This document shows, one piece after another, positions 5,772 through 7,758 of a stretch of DNA of 7,758 bases. A program made the translations under genes and the position numbers. Each line of letters starts with the position of its first letter. The first letter of the stretch is position 1. Location: contig JAMWDC010000088.1 of NCBI GenBank assembly GCA_023819025.1, positions 1 to 7,758 on the forward strand, in the 5' to 3' direction. Source of the DNA: Candidatus Omnitrophota bacterium (lineage in GTDB: Bacteria; Omnitrophota; Omnitrophia; Omnitrophales; Aquincolibacteriaceae). The notes beneath the pieces were generated by a model, which ran no database searches, was not told the origin of the DNA, and worked only from the letters and a program-made list of their open reading frames with translations.

Positions 5772-6530
5772 ATGAATCCGACATTCAAGGGTAAAACCGC
5801 ACTGATTACGGGAGCATCGAGAGGTATCGGACGCTCGATCGCTTTTCATCTGGCCCAAAGGGGGGCCCAGATCGTGATCAACTATGTCCGAAACGAAGAG
5901 ACGGCACGCGCAACTCAAGATGCCCTGTCACAGTTTGGAATAAAAACTCTGCTTTATCAAGCCAATGTGGGCGATCCGAAAAGCGTTGACGAAATGGTTC
6001 GAGCAGCCGTCAGCGAATTCGGTGGGATTGACATTCTGATCCATAATGCCGCTCTCGGCGCTCTCAAGCCCACCTATCTCCTTAAATCGAATCAATGGGA
6101 TTTATCCCTCGAGGTGAATACCAAGGCCTTTCTCGTATTGACCCAAAAAGTCCTGCCCTATATGGAGAAAAAAGGCGGAGGATCCATCGTGGCCATATCC
6201 AGCCTCGGTGCCCAACGCGTCATCCCTAATTATGGCGCGATTGGTATTTCCAAATCCGCCCTCGAAACATTGGTCAAATATCTCGGTGCGGAATTGGCTC
6301 CCAAAGGTATTCGAGTCAATTGCGTTTCAGGGGGGGCCGTAGATACGGATGCCTTGAAGGCATTTCCCAATTACGAGAATCTCAAGAAAGAAATCGTCAA
6401 AAGAACTCCTGCGGGCCGGATGGGCGAACCGGATGATCTAGCCCGTGTGGTCGTATTTTTGGTTTCCCCGGAATCAGGCTGGATTTACGGACAAACGATC
6501 ATCGCTGACGGCGGCCTGTCACTTATCTAA
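5772..6530 (+). CDS. fabL: FabL-type enoyl-ACP reductase (SDR with Tyr-X6-Lys)
   Basis: A 252-residue short-chain dehydrogenase counted from the ATG at 5772. Upstream in-frame ATG (5751) and TTG (5733) codons would add 7 or 13 residues, but 252 fits B. subtilis FabL (about 250). The cofactor motif is TGASRGIG near 13-20, with HNAA at about 91-94. The active site reads YGAIGISK, so Tyr154 and Lys161 are six residues apart. This is the Y-X6-K spacing of enoyl-ACP reductases rather than the Y-X3-K of FabG. The following SGGAVDTDALKAFPN and TPAGRM segments closely match what I recall of FabL. It should reduce trans-2-enoyl-ACP with NADPH. It lies divergently from the synthase operon across 107 bp and convergently, with a 4-bp stop overlap, with the aldo/keto reductase. 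FabG-like annotation is likely in automated pipelines but does not fit the active site. Confidence 0.85.
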   Translation: MNPTFKGKTALITGASRGIGRSIAFHLAQRGAQIVINYVRNEETARATQDALSQFGIKTLLYQANVGDPKSVDEMVRAAVSEFGGIDILIHNAALGALKPTYLLKSNQWDLSLEVNTKAFLVLTQKVLPYMEKKGGGSIVAISSLGAQRVIPNYGAIGISKSALETLVKYLGAELAPKGIRVNCVSGGAVDTDALKAFPNYENLKKEIVKRTPAGRMGEPDDLARVVVFLVSPESGWIYGQTIIADGGLSLI

Positions 6531-7738
6531 ACACTGGGATACCCGATTGATTGCTCCCTTTTAAAAATTTGGGCGTCGTTGCCTATGTTTCTTTTTTCCC
6601 CCGACGAATCTGTCCTCTTCTGAAACAGCATAATAATTTCGCTCTCACGCATAGGCGGAAATTTCGCAACTTGAAGATTTGCCGTCACATGAGCCTTATC
6701 TCTCATTCCCACAAGCGAAGTCGTCACACCTGGCACCGAACGCGCAAACTGAAGGGCGCATTGGACCGATTGCTTGAGATCGCGGAAATGTTTCCGGAAA
6801 AATTCCGGAAGTTCCCCTGCCAAGCGACCTTGGAGAAGTGAGGCACTCGTCACAGCCGTGATTCCGAAGTATTCACAAATACCGAGGAATGAAACGAGGG
6901 CCCCGCGGTACCGCTGATTGGGAAGAATCCACGCCTCGGGCATGGCAAGATTAAAAGGAAGCTCCACAACCTTAAAATGATGATCCGGTCCGACGGCAGC
7001 CTTAGCCAAGCCAACCATTTCTTCGAGTGAGAGAAAATCCTTCTGAGTCTCCGAAACCCGGAAGCCGTTCCATGTCGCCAGACCATACATCCGAATCTTA
7101 TTTTCGTGAACTTTGAGCTCCAGACATTCGAAGGCAGCTGAAAGTCTTTTTAAAAATGTCTTGCGCTCAAGACGGGCAAGCTGAACCTCGGGATTGTGTA
7201 AATAGTAAATATCAACGGTTTGGAGTCCCAAATTCTCCAAGCTACGTTCGATTTGGTCATCCAAATACGCTGGCGCCATGGCGTGATAACCTTCCACCAG
7301 ATCGCCGGGTTTTAAGATACCATTTTGGATATAGGTTTGGTCAAAATAGGCCTTCGGGTTTTGCGGATATTCGCCGTCAAACTGGAGAAATCCGCCCTTG
7401 GTACAAACTATGATTTCCTCACGCTTGAGTTTACCGGAGCCGATGAGTTCGGCCAGGACTTGACCGATGCATCTTTCACTTCGTTGGGCACGATAATTGA
7501 TGGCCGTATCAACCAGATTGACACCGGACAGAAGAGCCTCCGTGATTGCACCCTGATAAAGATCATCGGTCGCATCATCAAGATCCCCCAGATACGTCCC
7601 AATGCCAATGGAAGGAAACCAGAGTCTGTGCCTTGCCCGAAAATGTCCCTCGGCCAAAAGATCTTTAAAACGTTCTTTATACGCCACCGTACCTTCCGAC
7701 GTCGCGTAACCTTTTATTTTTCTGGGAGCCGCAATCAT
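6527..7738 (-). CDS. Aldo/keto reductase family protein
   Basis: A 403-residue TIM-barrel aldo/keto reductase. The catalytic tetrad is visible: Asp77 and Tyr82 in VDTAINY, Lys114 in CTKGG and His181 in YYLHNPE. Conserved segments include GIGTYLG at 45-51, SERCIG at 87-92, GLATWNGFR at 219-227, and SASLLQG and LVGM in the C-terminal half. Family enzymes reduce aldehydes or ketones with NADPH. The protein is longer than classical AKRs (about 320 residues). It has an inserted loop between the Lys and His (about 116-155) and a hydrophilic tail after residue 370. It begins with ATG at 7738 without a good Shine-Dalgarno; only 20 bp are visible upstream. It shares orientation with the synthase operon but is separated from it by the FabL gene. 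Reduction of an aldehyde from the thioester reductase is possible but unproven. Confidence 0.88.
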   Translation of the reverse strand: MIAAPRKIKGYATSEGTVAYKERFKDLLAEGHFRARHRLWFPSIGIGTYLGDLDDATDDLYQGAITEALLSGVNLVDTAINYRAQRSERCIGQVLAELIGSGKLKREEIIVCTKGGFLQFDGEYPQNPKAYFDQTYIQNGILKPGDLVEGYHAMAPAYLDDQIERSLENLGLQTVDIYYLHNPEVQLARLERKTFLKRLSAAFECLELKVHENKIRMYGLATWNGFRVSETQKDFLSLEEMVGLAKAAVGPDHHFKVVELPFNLAMPEAWILPNQRYRGALVSFLGICEYFGITAVTSASLLQGRLAGELPEFFRKHFRDLKQSVQCALQFARSVPGVTTSLVGMRDKAHVTANLQVAKFPPMRESEIIMLFQKRTDSSGEKRNIGNDAQIFKREQSIGYPSV

Positions 7739-7758
7739 ATAAAAAGATAGGATCGAAA

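Noticed and set aside
1..7758. Assignment as a ladderane or a canonical aryl polyene cluster
   Set aside because: No radical SAM enzyme, desaturase, ammonia lyase, ligase or glycosyl/acyltransferase is visible here, and the enoyl reductase argues against a simple polyene.
1..7758. Mobile elements, CRISPR arrays or RNA genes
   Set aside because: I found no transposase or integrase motifs, spaced repeats or tRNA/rRNA-like segments; nearly every base is accounted for by biosynthetic genes.

Overview
The window is a bacterial biosynthetic locus of roughly balanced base composition. Almost all of it is coding, and the coding content is a specialised type II fatty-acid/polyketide-like synthase. 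Nothing in it fixes the taxon. The tight leftward operon, the FabL-type enoyl reductase and the insertion-bearing acyl carrier protein would suit a Gram-negative or environmental lineage, but that is a guess. I see no RNA genes, CRISPR arrays, insertion sequences or phage genes.

Layout. From about 5664 down to the left edge, eight genes run leftward: a SAM methyltransferase, a FabZ-type dehydratase, an acyl carrier protein (ACP), an AcpS-type phosphopantetheinyl transferase, a second FabZ-like hotdog protein without the HFPG histidine, a ketosynthase-like chain-length-factor homologue without the catalytic Cys, a fully catalytic ketosynthase, and a thioester-reductase-type NAD(P) protein cut by the window edge. 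A strong candidate promoter (TATAAT with a TTGGAG -35) lies just before the methyltransferase. Facing it across a 107-bp gap is a rightward FabL-type enoyl-ACP reductase with a Tyr-X6-Lys active site. Its stop codon overlaps the stop codon of a convergent aldo/keto reductase that fills the right end.

How the genes could work together (inference). The transferase would arm the ACP. The KS/CLF pair would condense and set chain length, and the hotdog pair would dehydrate. The FabL enzyme would saturate some or all double bonds, the methyltransferase would methylate the chain or a late intermediate, and the thioester reductase would release an aldehyde. The aldo/keto reductase could then reduce that aldehyde. 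No ketoreductase, malonyl transferase or starter-loading ligase is visible, so these must come from outside the window or from primary fatty-acid synthesis. The KS/CLF plus paired-hotdog architecture recalls aryl polyene systems. The dedicated enoyl reductase and reductive release do not fit a plain polyene, so the product is not predictable from this window.
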